Assembly: GCF_001427665.1 (NCBI RefSeq)
Contig: NZ_LMHC01000026.1
Location: 125,044 to 189,043 of the forward strand
Direction: 5' to 3'
DNA: 64,000 nucleotides
Origin: Caulobacter sp. Root655
Lineage (GTDB): Bacteria; Pseudomonadota; Alphaproteobacteria; Caulobacterales; Caulobacteraceae
The translations under genes were made by a program, and so were the position numbers. Below the pieces are notes generated by a model. The model had not been told where the DNA came from and made no database searches. It saw only the letters and a program-made list of their open reading frames with translations. Positions 1 through 7,796 of the stretch are shown in pieces (the stretch's first letter is position 1; each line of letters begins with the position of its first letter).

Positions 1-946
1 TAGTTCTATAATGATCGCGCATCACTTCGTTGATTTCCGTTGATGACAGCGATGGCGCGGCAGCTAGTGTCTTTAGAAGAATTCTCGGATTTCCAGAGCA
101 CGCGTATGCGAGTATGGCAAAATTTTTCCCATTTTGTGCTATACGTTTCTGGGTAGTGCTGTCAGCTTGCTTCTCGACTATCTCGCGCATGTTTTCAACA
201 TAGCGTGGATCCAGAACGTCTCTATCTATGTGGACCAAGCTGGCATCGTGCGTAGGTTGGAACGTTTCCCCAAAACTTGTTACGCCGGGGTAAACCGCTG
301 CGTTACAGGTCAAGCAGTGGCTGCGTAGGTCTCGGAACAAAGTGAAAAATTGTCGTTGATGTTCCGGAAGAAAAATATGAGCAGCCTCATCTATAAGAAA
401 CACAAATCGTTCAATATTTAGACGATCGGATAAATCTTCGAAAGCGTCTCTAAAATCCTCAGTTGACGGAACAGCTGATGCATCAATTTCCTCTGTAGGT
501 CGCTTGTAGGATTCCTCATAGGCGCTCGCGATCTCTTCGACCTTGGTCTTGCCTATTTTTGCATCCACGTGGCTTCCTGCTAGTAAGCCGATGCTAGCGG
601 GAACTGCCCCCAACAATCCCGCGCGCTCGAGGGATCGGATGGCCACGGAGCACAGGCGCGCCAACATCCAGTTTCGAAACTGATGTTCGTCATCTGATTG
701 AATCAGAGAGCTACGCACAAAGCTTACATATATGGGAAAAATACGGTCCTTATCAAAGGAGTCCATAAGCTCCTTCTGCGCAATTCGAAGTAGAAACGAT
801 TTTCCAACGCCGCGGCTACCTACGATGATGGCTGGGTTTCTACTCTTCAGAGCATTCACCGCCACGCGATCTTGGGATGTTTCGGCAAAATATTGCCCAA
901 CTTCTTCGGGCTTGATATCTTCCGTGCGGTAGAAAAAATCGCTCAT
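1..946 (-). CDS. P-loop ATPase (AAA/ORC-like), partial at window edge
   Basis: Translating the reverse strand from the ATG at 944-946 gives 315 residues with no stop before the window ends, so the C-terminus is missing. Walker A is GSRGVGKS at residues 43-50. Walker B is FVFLIDEA at 181-188. SGNPRILLKTL near 284-294 resembles the lid/sensor region of AAA and ORC/Cdc6-type ATPases. The N-terminal segment (FYRTEDIKPEEVGQYF) resembles stand-alone bacterial P-loop ATPases of the Sll1717 type; that family name is from memory and unverified. The start overlaps the stop of the upstream gene by four bases (ATGA at 943-946), so the two are probably translationally coupled. Composition is AT-richer than the rest of the window, suggesting transfer. 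The role is unknown; a partner in a defence-like two-gene module is inference. Confidence 0.8.
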   Translation of the reverse strand, partial: MSDFFYRTEDIKPEEVGQYFAETSQDRVAVNALKSRNPAIIVGSRGVGKSFLLRIAQKELMDSFDKDRIFPIYVSFVRSSLIQSDDEHQFRNWMLARLCSVAIRSLERAGLLGAVPASIGLLAGSHVDAKIGKTKVEEIASAYEESYKRPTEEIDASAVPSTEDFRDAFEDLSDRLNIERFVFLIDEAAHIFLPEHQRQFFTLFRDLRSHCLTCNAAVYPGVTSFGETFQPTHDASLVHIDRDVLDPRYVENMREIVEKQADSTTQKRIAQNGKNFAILAYACSGNPRILLKTLAAAPSLSSTEINEVMRDHYRT

Positions 947-1674
947 TTGCCGGTCGCCCCAAAAATCCCTTGAACTTCAGCTATGGTACCCAACGCATCC
1001 ATCACCACAGGTTCAATGATATTCAAGCGAATTCCATCGAGTTCTGACAAGTATCTAACCGAAAATACAAATATAATGCACAATCGTACAGTATCCGCTC
1101 TCTCGTGGAAAGCGATGGTCTTGTCAAAATCGAACTCAATATTGAGCGCTGAGTCTTCATGGGTGATTGGGTTGCCATGCACATATTCGGAACATTCCCG
1201 GTAAACCGAAGACGCAAGCTTCGCGTACTGCGTTCTGTAGGTACCCAATTCGGCGTTAAATGCGCCGAGGAAGGCATGAGAGAAAACGCCCTTATCGTTG
1301 TCGGTGATAGTGGCCCAATGGAGATCGTCGGTTCCAGCAGACCACAGCTTAAGTTTCATAAGGTGAGCCGAAAAATACACTGATGCGATAAATAATTCTA
1401 GAGAAAGCCTAAGGCTTGAAAATGCGTGGCGATAATTACCGCGAATAATTGCCTCAAGGGAATATTGATATTCGCGACAGGCTTGATCGAATACGGATTT
1501 CTCGGGCCCGGACATGACCGATAGCATCAGTCCATAATCTTTCAGGAAGTTATGAGACGTCGTGTGCATCGCAAACGCTTCGCTACTGGCGATGCATTTT
1601 GCCATGATCTCGGTCCGACTGTTGGACAATCCTCGGTAGTACTCGGCTACATCCATGCGACGTTGATACCACAC
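943..1674 (-). CDS. HEPN-like protein, partner of the adjacent ATPase
   Basis: This 243-residue protein starts with GTG at 1674; an in-frame ATG at 1656 is an equally possible start and neither has a clear ribosome binding site. It appears mostly helical. Residues about 69-104 (REYQYSLEAIIRGNYRHAFS onward) look like the long first helices of a HEPN fold. YRECSEYVHGNP at 158-169 carries an Rx6H arrangement (R159, H166), within the R-x4-6-H consensus of HEPN ribonucleases. Its stop overlaps the start of the ATPase gene by four bases. Codon use and GC content are unlike the chromosomal genes to the right. The HEPN call is inference from this one motif and helical character; it could be another helical family. 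Confidence 0.6.
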   Translation of the reverse strand: MWYQRRMDVAEYYRGLSNSRTEIMAKCIASSEAFAMHTTSHNFLKDYGLMLSVMSGPEKSVFDQACREYQYSLEAIIRGNYRHAFSSLRLSLELFIASVYFSAHLMKLKLWSAGTDDLHWATITDNDKGVFSHAFLGAFNAELGTYRTQYAKLASSVYRECSEYVHGNPITHEDSALNIEFDFDKTIAFHERADTVRLCIIFVFSVRYLSELDGIRLNIIEPVVMDALGTIAEVQGIFGATGK

Positions 1675-1746
1675 CAGGCCGCAGTAGCTAGACCATATGG
1701 AGTACCTTCGGTTGAAGGGTTGAAGTAGGGCGCACGACCCTTTCAG

Positions 1747-1780
1747 CCGTCATCCCGGGCACAAGGCCCCGGGATGACGG
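1747..1780. repeat. Inverted repeat, 13-bp perfect arms
   Basis: CCGTCATCCCGGG at 1747-1759 is mirrored by CCCGGGATGACGG at 1768-1780 around an 8-bp loop. The arm shares the GTCATCCCGG core with the larger palindrome at 45469-45580, so both may belong to one REP-like family. There is no T-run, so a classical terminator is less likely. Confidence 0.75.
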
Positions 1781-1810
1781 TAGAAAATGGGCGGGCTCGG
1801 CGGATCGGTT

Positions 1811-1877
1811 GGGGACACACACTCACGGCGCGGTCTCGGCAGGGTCGGCAAGGTCTCCGCCGTGAGTATGTGTCCCC
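1811..1877. repeat. GGGGACACA-type inverted repeat (copy 1)
   Basis: The left arm GGGGACACACACTCACGGCG (1811-1830) matches the right arm (1858-1877) in 19 of 20 positions as an inverted repeat with a 27-bp centre. The same outer arms occur at 7210-7276, and a shortened relative occurs at 54117-54142. It is probably a dispersed REP/MITE-like element. Confidence 0.75.
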
Positions 1878-2430
1878 CATCTTGGTCGGTGCATGAGAGC
1901 ATCGACGCCCTTCGCATCCAGCAAAATCAATGGCTTGAAGTTTTTCGATCTTTTTGATCCTCACCCCTTCCAGCCTCCCCGATACTGACCTCACCTGAAG
2001 GCACGGGGAGGGCGCACGTACGGCGACCGATGCGGCTTTCAGGGGTGGACGAGCGGGAAGGCTTGGTCGCCGGGCTCTCACAAGGAGCGCTCTCTGGTCG
2101 GTTCGGAGCAGGTTCGCCTCAGTCGCGACGAAACTCCGGCGCCGGGGGGTAGGCGGGCAAGTCAGCAGGTGCGAGGGGGTTACTCGCACAGTCCGGGACC
2201 GGGGCTCGCCGCCCTGGCCCGCCCGTCGGGGGCGCGAACAAGCTTTCGGCTAAGTGATAAGACCACTGCCTACCGAAAGCTCCCGACCAACGGCTCCACG
2301 CGAAGCGCTCGTCTTCGTCGAAACGGTATTCAAAACTGCAAATCATCCGGGCGGAGCCCGGGCGCTTCGCAACCCTCCCCAATCGCTCAGCGGGTTTCCG
2401 CGTGAGGCGGCGAAGCCGTGTGTCTCAGGT

Positions 2431-2560
2431 CCTCCCCCTATGGGGGAGGCGTCGGCGAAGCCGACGGAGGGGGGAGTGATCGGCGGATCACCAAAACCCG
2501 GATCCAGGATCCGACAACTCCCCCCACCGGCCTTCGGCCGCCTCCCCCACGGGGGGAGGA
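2431..2560. repeat. Composite palindromic repeat (CCTCCCCC family)
   Basis: Two hairpins, CCTCCCCCTATGGGGGAGG at 2431-2449 and CCTCCCCCACGGGGGGAGG at 2541-2559, flank a spacer with smaller stems such as GTCGGCGAAGCCGAC. The GGGGGAGG arms form a larger palindrome. It sits directly downstream of the MFS gene, so it may also stabilise or end that transcript. A related core (TTCCCCCTATGGGGGAA) is present at 21753-21864. Confidence 0.75.
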
Positions 2561-2562
2561 AT

Positions 2563-4068
2563 TTAGGCCTGGGCCACCGCTCGTTCCTTCATGTGCTTGA
2601 TCATGCCGATCGCGGCCAGGGCGTAGTGCAGGGCGGCCCAGGCGTAGAAGCACAGGGTGACGATGATGCCCTGCTGGGTCGACCTCGCCATGGCGTCGTG
2701 GCACGACTTGGCCAGGTCGGCGCCCGCGCCCTTGGGGGCCAGGCCGCCGGGGCACTGGGCGGTGAAGCTGGCCGCGCCCGGGTCGGTGAACGAGCCGCCC
2801 AGGGCGTGGAAGATGGTCGCCGCCTGCGGGTGGTTGAAGTTGTAGTGGGCCAGGTGGTCGATCAGCCAGCCGGTGAAGACCGGCCCGCCGCCCAGGGCGA
2901 TCAGGTTGAGGAAGAAGAACAACAGGGCCGTGGCGGTGGCCCGGCGGCGCGGCTCGACCGAGTTCTGGACGACGCCGAAGGTCGGGGCCAGGTAGGTGTA
3001 GTGGAAGATGCCCGGGACCAGCAGGATCAGGGCCAGCATCTTCCAGTCGGTCTGCAGGTAGGCGGTGATGTAGATCGGGGTGCAGATCAGCAGGCCGATG
3101 GCCGGGACCAGGGCGTACCATTTGGCGCTGCGCCTGCCGGCCCAGTCGGTCAGGAAGCCGCCGACCAGGGTGCCGACCCCGGCCGAGAAGCCGCCGATCA
3201 GCCCGACGATCAGGCCCACCTGGGCCAGGCCCAGGCCGAAGCCGCGGACGAAATAGGGCGGCACGAACGCGCCGGAGCCATAGGCGCCGAACGAGGCGAT
3301 GGTGACGCCCAGCATCATGTGCAGCACCGGCCACTTGCCGAACAGCACCTTCATCACCGCGCCCAGTTCCCGGAACTCGCCGGCCAGCGAGAACGGCGGC
3401 TTGGGCGGCTCGACGACGACCTCCTCGGGCGCCAGCGGGTGTTCCTTCAGTTCCGAATGGCCGCGCGGCGGCTCCTTGACCAGCAGCTTGACCAGCACGG
3501 CCAGCAGGATGCCCGGCAGGCCGACGATGACGAAGGCCACGCGCCAGCTGAACTCCTGGGCCAGCCAGCCGCCGGCCACCGCGCCGACCATGGTGCCCAG
3601 GGGGATGCCGAACGAATAGATCGACAGGGCCGAGGCGCGCTGCTTGGGGGCGTAGTAGTCGCTGATCAGCGAGTGGGAGGGCGGCGAGCAGCCGGCCTCG
3701 CCGACCCCGACCCCGAAGCGGTAGAGGGCCAGCTGGCCGAAGCTGGCGGCGCTGCCGCACAGGGCGGTGAAGCCCGACCAGATGACCAGGGAGATCGAGA
3801 TGATCGTCACCCGGTTCCAGCGCTCGGCCATCCGGGCGATGGGGATGCCGAGCAGGGTGTAGAGGAGCGCGAAATAGAGGCCGCCCAGCAGGCCCAGCTG
3901 GGTGTCGGTCAGCTTGAGGTCGACCTTGATGGCCTGGCCGATGGTGGCGATGATCGTGCGGTCGATGAAGTTGAAGGTGTAGGTGGCGAGCAGCAGCCCC
4001 AGCACCGTCGCCTTGTAGCCATTCGAATACAGCGGCTTGCCGCCGCCCGACGCTATCGTCTGGCTCAT
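2563..4068 (-). CDS. MFS transporter, Spinster-like (paralog 1)
   Basis: This 501-residue inner-membrane protein has the usual twelve hydrophobic segments of a major facilitator. Motifs include FNFIDRTII in the first helix, GLLGGLYFALLYTLLGIPIARMAERWNR (motif A region, helices 2-3) and GVGVGEAGCSPPSHSLISDYY (helix 4), a signature of Spinster-like MFS proteins. The substrate cannot be read from sequence; members are often near catabolic genes. It is a clear paralog of the 444-residue transporter at 4474-5808, but longer because of a cytoplasmic loop (about residues 205-225, rich in Glu/Pro) and an insert near 400-440. Upstream bases share a conserved block with that paralog, so the two may be co-regulated. 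Confidence 0.9.
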   Translation of the reverse strand: MSQTIASGGGKPLYSNGYKATVLGLLLATYTFNFIDRTIIATIGQAIKVDLKLTDTQLGLLGGLYFALLYTLLGIPIARMAERWNRVTIISISLVIWSGFTALCGSAASFGQLALYRFGVGVGEAGCSPPSHSLISDYYAPKQRASALSIYSFGIPLGTMVGAVAGGWLAQEFSWRVAFVIVGLPGILLAVLVKLLVKEPPRGHSELKEHPLAPEEVVVEPPKPPFSLAGEFRELGAVMKVLFGKWPVLHMMLGVTIASFGAYGSGAFVPPYFVRGFGLGLAQVGLIVGLIGGFSAGVGTLVGGFLTDWAGRRSAKWYALVPAIGLLICTPIYITAYLQTDWKMLALILLVPGIFHYTYLAPTFGVVQNSVEPRRRATATALLFFFLNLIALGGGPVFTGWLIDHLAHYNFNHPQAATIFHALGGSFTDPGAASFTAQCPGGLAPKGAGADLAKSCHDAMARSTQQGIIVTLCFYAWAALHYALAAIGMIKHMKERAVAQA

Positions 4069-4473
4069 CCTACGCCTCTCCCGTCAAACATTTGTTCTAA
4101 TCGTTGGGCCGACCATAGACGCAAGGTCAACGGCAAGGCCAGAGGGGAAACGCGGGTTGGGTGGTCGCGGCGGCTTCGTGGCCTGCAGATGAACGCGAGA
4201 CAACGGGCGGTCGCGGGTCTGTTCAGGACGGCGGGTCTCTACTGGACCCTTAGCGGCCGCGTCAGACGGCTGTCCCCTGAGGTCTCCCATGCACGCCTTT
4301 CCTCGCCCGCTGCCGCCGCCGCTGATGTCCGACCATTCAGCCGTGCTGGTCTCCTGCGCCGAATTGAACCGGGCCCGGACGCACCGCGCCCTGGACCGGA
4401 GCGACGACGCGCCCGTCGAGGCCCATCCCTGGGCCTATTGTTTTCCGCGGCCCGCGCTGGGTTCGCGTCGGGG
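4069..4473. other. Intergenic region between the two MFS genes
   Basis: About 400 bases with no supported gene. Short frames on both strands lack homology features or binding sites. The part next to the left MFS gene (about 4087-4121) holds the conserved upstream element described separately. Nothing else was recognised. Confidence 0.5.
4087..4121 (-). promoter_or_regulatory. Shared upstream element with AACA-N2-TGTT palindrome (copy 1)
   Basis: AACATTTGTT (4087-4096) is followed on the plus strand by TTCTAATCGTTG and, four variable bases later, GACCATAGACGC. The same arrangement lies before the paralogous transporter at 5822-5860. Short palindromes of this shape are typical TetR-family operators, but no regulator gene is adjacent, so the assignment is inference. 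It lies about 20 bases upstream of the start codon. Confidence 0.5.
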
Positions 4474-5808
4474 TTAGCCGACCATCTCCTCGCGAATGGT
4501 CTTCCGCGCCAGCCAGAACAGGGCGAAGGCCACCAGGCCGAACAGGGTGGAGACGATCAGGGCCCAGCGCACGCCCTGCGCCTCGCCCAGGCCGCCGGGG
4601 CCGGACAGCAGGTCGCTGAGCGCCCCCACCGCCACCGGCCCCAGGCCCAGGCCCACCAGGTTGATGATCAGCAGCAGCACAGCCGAGGCGGTGGCGCGCA
4701 TGGCCGGGTCGACGATGCTCTGGGCGGTGGCGTAGACCGGGCCGTACCACAGGGTGCCCAGCAGGATCGGGATGGTCAGGACGGCGATGGCCGGCATCGG
4801 CGCGGCGACGCTGATCGCCAGGATGTAGAACGGGATGGAGACCAGCGAGGCGACGGCCGGCACGGTCACATAGGCCCGCAGGTCCTTGGCCCCCAGGCGG
4901 TCGGCCAGCACCCCGCCCAGCCAGGCGCCGACGACGCCGGCCGTGCCGCCGATCAGCCCCAGGGCCAGGCCGAGAAAGCCGGCCGACTTCAGGCCGAAGG
5001 TGGCCGCCAGGGCCGCGACGTCGGCGCCGTGGACGCGGAAGAAGAACGAGGCGATGAACGGCGCCTGGCCATAGCCGATGAAGGCCTTGATCGAGGCGGC
5101 GAAGGCCACCAGCCAGAAGGTCTTCTTGGCCGCCAGCACCGCCAGGGCGGCGCCGAAGCTGATCTTCGAATGGGCTCGGGCGGCGAGGTCGGCGGCCAGC
5201 TGGCGGCGCGGCTCGACCAGGGTGATGGCGGCGACCAGGGCGAAGATCACGCCCGGCGCGCCGGCCACCATGAAGGCCACGCGCCAGCCGTAGGCGTCGG
5301 CCACCAGCCCGCCCATCGCCATGCCGGCCAGGGTGCCCAGCGGCGTGCCGATCGAATAGAAGGCGATGGCGCTGGCCCGCTTCTCCTTGGGCACATAGTC
5401 GGTGATCAGCGAATGGGCCGGCGGCGTGCAGCCGGCCTCGCCGACCCCCACGCCGATCCGGGCCAGGATCAGCTGCCAGAAGTTCTGGGTGAAGCCGCAC
5501 AGCACGGTGAAGGCGCTCCAGGCCGCCACCGAGGCGCCGATGATGAACGGCCGGTTCCTGGTCTCGGCCAGCCGGGCGATCGGGATGCCCAGCACCGTGT
5601 AGAACACCGCGAAGGCCAGGCCGGTCATCATGCCCAGCTGCCAGTCGGCCAGGCCCAGGTCGCGCTTGATCGGCTCGGCCAGGATGTTGACCACCTGTCG
5701 GTCGAGGAAGTTGAGGGTGTAGATGATCAGCAGGACCCAGAGGGCGTAGCGGCGGTAGCCGGTGGAAACAGGGTTGATCACCGGCGACGGTATGGCCGTG
5801 TCCGCCAT
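4474..5808 (-). CDS. MFS transporter, Spinster-like (paralog 2)
   Basis: This 444-residue integral membrane protein is closely related to the neighbouring transporter at 2563-4068. It shares LNFLDRQVV in helix 1, MTGLAFAVFYTVLGIPIARL in helices 2-3 and GVGVGEAGCTPPAHSLITDY in helix 4. Length is typical for MFS proteins. It is transcribed leftwards, with 5822-5860 as its likely control region. The substrate is unknown. Two adjacent paralogs with the same upstream element suggest a tandem duplication that kept its regulation. Confidence 0.9.
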   Translation of the reverse strand: MADTAIPSPVINPVSTGYRRYALWVLLIIYTLNFLDRQVVNILAEPIKRDLGLADWQLGMMTGLAFAVFYTVLGIPIARLAETRNRPFIIGASVAAWSAFTVLCGFTQNFWQLILARIGVGVGEAGCTPPAHSLITDYVPKEKRASAIAFYSIGTPLGTLAGMAMGGLVADAYGWRVAFMVAGAPGVIFALVAAITLVEPRRQLAADLAARAHSKISFGAALAVLAAKKTFWLVAFAASIKAFIGYGQAPFIASFFFRVHGADVAALAATFGLKSAGFLGLALGLIGGTAGVVGAWLGGVLADRLGAKDLRAYVTVPAVASLVSIPFYILAISVAAPMPAIAVLTIPILLGTLWYGPVYATAQSIVDPAMRATASAVLLLIINLVGLGLGPVAVGALSDLLSGPGGLGEAQGVRWALIVSTLFGLVAFALFWLARKTIREEMVG

Positions 5809-5821
5809 GGGCTACTCCCTC

Positions 5822-5860
5822 GAACAGTTGTTCTAATCGTTGAGGTGACCATAGACGCGG
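5822..5860 (-). promoter_or_regulatory. Shared upstream element with GAACA-N2-TGTTC palindrome (copy 2)
   Basis: GAACAGTTGTTC (5822-5833) has perfect 5-bp arms. It is followed by TAATCGTTG, four variable bases and GACCATAGACGC, matching the element at 4087-4121. It is about 15 bases before the ATG of the second MFS gene, a position suited to repression. The TetR-type operator assignment is inference. Confidence 0.5.
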
Positions 5861-5905
5861 GGTAAGGCGGATGGCCACCCCCGCATACGCCCAAAGGAGT
5901 CCGCC

Positions 5906-6529
5906 ATGGAAATCGTCGTCGGCACCAAGAAATGGTCCAGCTGGTCGCTGCGGCCCTGGCTGGCGCTCAAGCACACCGGCGAGGATTTCAAGGAAACCCT
6001 GGTCGAGCTGCGCCACGTCGGAACCTCCGAGGCGCTGATCGCCCAGCACTCGCCCAGCAAGCTGGTGCCGGTGGTCAAGGACGGCGACCTGGTGGTCTGG
6101 GACTCGCTGGCGATCTGCGAATATCTGAACGAGAAATATCCCAAGGCCCTGCTGTGGCCGGAGGATCCGACCCTGCGGGCCCTGGGTCGCTCGGTGGCGG
6201 CCGAGATGCATTCGGGCTTCACCTCGCTGCGCGGCGAGTGCCCGATGGAGTTGGAAACCCGCAAGACCGTGGCGATCTCCGAGGCCACCCAGAACGACGT
6301 GCGCAAGATCGTCGAGCGCTGGAACCAGCTGCTCAAGCGTTCGGGCGGGCCGTTCCTGCTGGGCAAGTGGTCGATCGCCGACGCCTTCTTCACCCCGGTG
6401 GCGACGCGGTTCCGCACCTACGGGATCCACCTGTCGGACTATGGCGACACCGGCGCGGCCGGGGCCTATTGCGAACGCCTGCTGGAGACGCCGGAATATC
6501 TGGCCTGGGAGGCCGACGCCTTGAAGTGA
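5906..6529 (+). CDS. Glutathione S-transferase family protein
   Basis: This 207-residue cytosolic protein has a thioredoxin-like N-terminal domain (about 1-80) starting IVVGTKKWSSWSLRPWLAL. A Ser in that first loop is the likely glutathione-activating residue. KLVPVVKDGDLVVWDSLAIC (about 52-71) contains the conserved cis-Pro and the Ser of the glutathione gamma-glutamyl site. The C-terminal helical domain (about 90-207) includes the WSIADAFFTPV motif. The ATG is preceded by AAAGGAG, a good ribosome binding site. It converges with another GST-like gene ending at 6541. The substrate is not predictable. Confidence 0.9.
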   Translation: MEIVVGTKKWSSWSLRPWLALKHTGEDFKETLVELRHVGTSEALIAQHSPSKLVPVVKDGDLVVWDSLAICEYLNEKYPKALLWPEDPTLRALGRSVAAEMHSGFTSLRGECPMELETRKTVAISEATQNDVRKIVERWNQLLKRSGGPFLLGKWSIADAFFTPVATRFRTYGIHLSDYGDTGAAGAYCERLLETPEYLAWEADALK

Positions 6530-6540
6530 CGGCTGGCGGC

Positions 6541-7188
6541 CTAGGTGGGAAACATCGCGAAATAGGGCTGGGCCTCCTCTAGCACCCGCGAGAACGACGG
6601 GCGGGCCAGCAGGCGGTCGAGATAGGCCGAGACGTTGGGATGCGCCTCGCCCAGCGGCGCGACCTTGTTGGCGTAGAACAGGGCCGGAGCGGCGGCGCAG
6701 TCGGCCAGGCTGAAGGCCTCGCCCGCCGCCCAGGTTCTGTCCGCCAGCTCGGTCTCGAGCAGGTCATAGGCCATGGCCAACTGGCCGCGGGCATGGCCCA
6801 CGCCATGCGGGTCCTTGGCGCCCTCTGGCCGGATGCGGTCGCCGACGATCTTCTGCATCGACTCCTGGACGTAGAGGTCGAACAGCCTGTCCAGCAGCCG
6901 CACGCGCAGGGCGGCTTCCGCATCCTCGGGGATGAACCGGACGGGTCCCGGATACCAGGTCTGCAGGTACTCGATGATGATCGAGGTCTCGGGAACGGTG
7001 CGGTCCCGGGCGGCGTCGCGCAGCAGCGGCATCTTGCTCGTCGGCCACAGCGCCTTGAACGCGGCGGCCTCTTCCGGGTCGCCCAGATCGACCAGCCGCG
7101 CCTCGAAGGGCGTGTCGTTTTCGTAGAGGGCGATCAGCACCTTCCAGCAGAACGAGGCCAGCGGGTGCATGTGCAGCGTCAGGGACAT
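6541..7188 (-). CDS. Glutathione S-transferase family protein
   Basis: The 215-residue protein starts at the ATG at 7186-7188, where the reverse strand reads GGAGCTCCCC before the start. A longer frame opening at 7221 runs into the inverted repeat at 7210-7276 and is not preferred. The thioredoxin-like half carries HPLASFCWKVLIALYEN and, around residues 50-75, SKMPLLRD then VPETSIIIEYL (cis-Pro and acidic Ser-binding position). The C-terminal half contains FSLADCAAAPALFY, the usual N-capping helix of GSTs. It lies downstream of the ArsR/AHSA1 pair on the same strand, but the intervening repeat may separate transcripts. Confidence 0.88.
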   Translation of the reverse strand: MSLTLHMHPLASFCWKVLIALYENDTPFEARLVDLGDPEEAAAFKALWPTSKMPLLRDAARDRTVPETSIIIEYLQTWYPGPVRFIPEDAEAALRVRLLDRLFDLYVQESMQKIVGDRIRPEGAKDPHGVGHARGQLAMAYDLLETELADRTWAAGEAFSLADCAAAPALFYANKVAPLGEAHPNVSAYLDRLLARPSFSRVLEEAQPYFAMFPT

Positions 7189-7209
7189 GGGGAGCTCCGT
7201 GGAACGGTC

Positions 7210-7276
7210 GGGGACACACACTCACCCCACCGGCCGATGACGAAATGGCGATGTGCGGGACTGAGTGTGTGTCCCC
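7210..7276. repeat. GGGGACACA-type inverted repeat (copy 2)
   Basis: GGGGACACACACTCA at 7210-7224 is perfectly mirrored by TGAGTGTGTGTCCCC at 7262-7276 around a 37-bp centre. The arms are the same as those at 1811-1877. It lies between two genes on the same strand and overlaps neither accepted reading frame. Confidence 0.8.
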
Positions 7277-7297
7277 AGTTCGTGGCAAGGCGGAGCC

Positions 7298-7771
7298 TCA
7301 GGCGTCGGCGCCCTGGCGCTCCAGTTCCTCGGCCAGCTTCTCGTACAGATCGCGGCACCCTGCCTCGCGTTGGGCGGGGATGTCGTAGCCGTCGAGGAAC
7401 GCGCCCTGTTCGGTATAGACCAGCCGTGTTTTGGCGCCCTCGGGCTTCAGCTCGATGGTGGCCACCGACACCGAGATGCGGTTACCGTCGATGTCCATGG
7501 CGTAGGCCATGACGATCCGCTGGTCGGGGACGATGTCCCAGTAGGTGGTCTCATTGAGAATAATGAGCTTGCCGTCGGGGCTGAACCGGCCGTGTTCCTG
7601 GCCGCCGACCCGGAAGTCGTAGGTATAGTCGGCGACCGGCCAGTTCTCGGACTTCACGAACCAGCGGTCGCGGGCCTCCGAATTGGAGAAGGCCTTGAAC
7701 ACCCGCGCCGGGGTGGCGTCGTAGACGCGGTTGATGACGAAGGTGGCGTGGACGACGGAGCGTTCGGTCAT
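7298..7771 (-). CDS. SRPBCC/AHSA1-domain protein
   Basis: This 157-residue single-domain protein has the AHSA1 (activator of Hsp90 ATPase-like) form of the START/SRPBCC fold. It opens with ATFVINRVYDATPARVFKAF, then has DRWF, YDFRVGGQEHGRF near the middle and TRLVYTEQGAF before the C-terminal helix. Such proteins bind hydrophobic ligands in a deep cavity. Its start is 25 bases downstream of the ArsR gene stop, on the same strand. An ArsR regulator followed by an AHSA1 protein is a common bacterial pair, so the two are very probably co-transcribed and self-regulated. The ligand is unknown. Confidence 0.88.
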   Translation of the reverse strand: MTERSVVHATFVINRVYDATPARVFKAFSNSEARDRWFVKSENWPVADYTYDFRVGGQEHGRFSPDGKLIILNETTYWDIVPDQRIVMAYAMDIDGNRISVSVATIELKPEGAKTRLVYTEQGAFLDGYDIPAQREAGCRDLYEKLAEELERQGADA

Positions 7772-7796
7772 GGTCGTTTCCTCCTGAGGATTAAGG

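Larger units (their letters stand above)
1675..2562. other. Long non-coding stretch with repeats and predicted hairpins
   Basis: No convincing gene is visible in these 890 bases. Open frames exist on both strands but have no recognisable domain or ribosome binding site. The stretch holds two inverted repeats near 1747 and 1811, a block at about 1890-2420 rich in potential hairpins, and a palindromic unit at 2431-2560 against the end of the next gene. It marks the transition from AT-rich DNA on the left to GC-rich chromosome on the right. Confidence 0.6.

Noticed and set aside
1743..2382. Reverse-strand frames of 148 and 87 residues in the left intergenic region
   Set aside because: They run through inverted repeats, have no ribosome binding site and no recognised family. 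The region is better described as non-coding.
2254..5865. A 1203-residue open frame on the plus strand
   Set aside because: It is antisense to two clear MFS genes. Long stop-free antisense frames are normal in DNA of such high GC, and its translation has no domain and is low in complexity.
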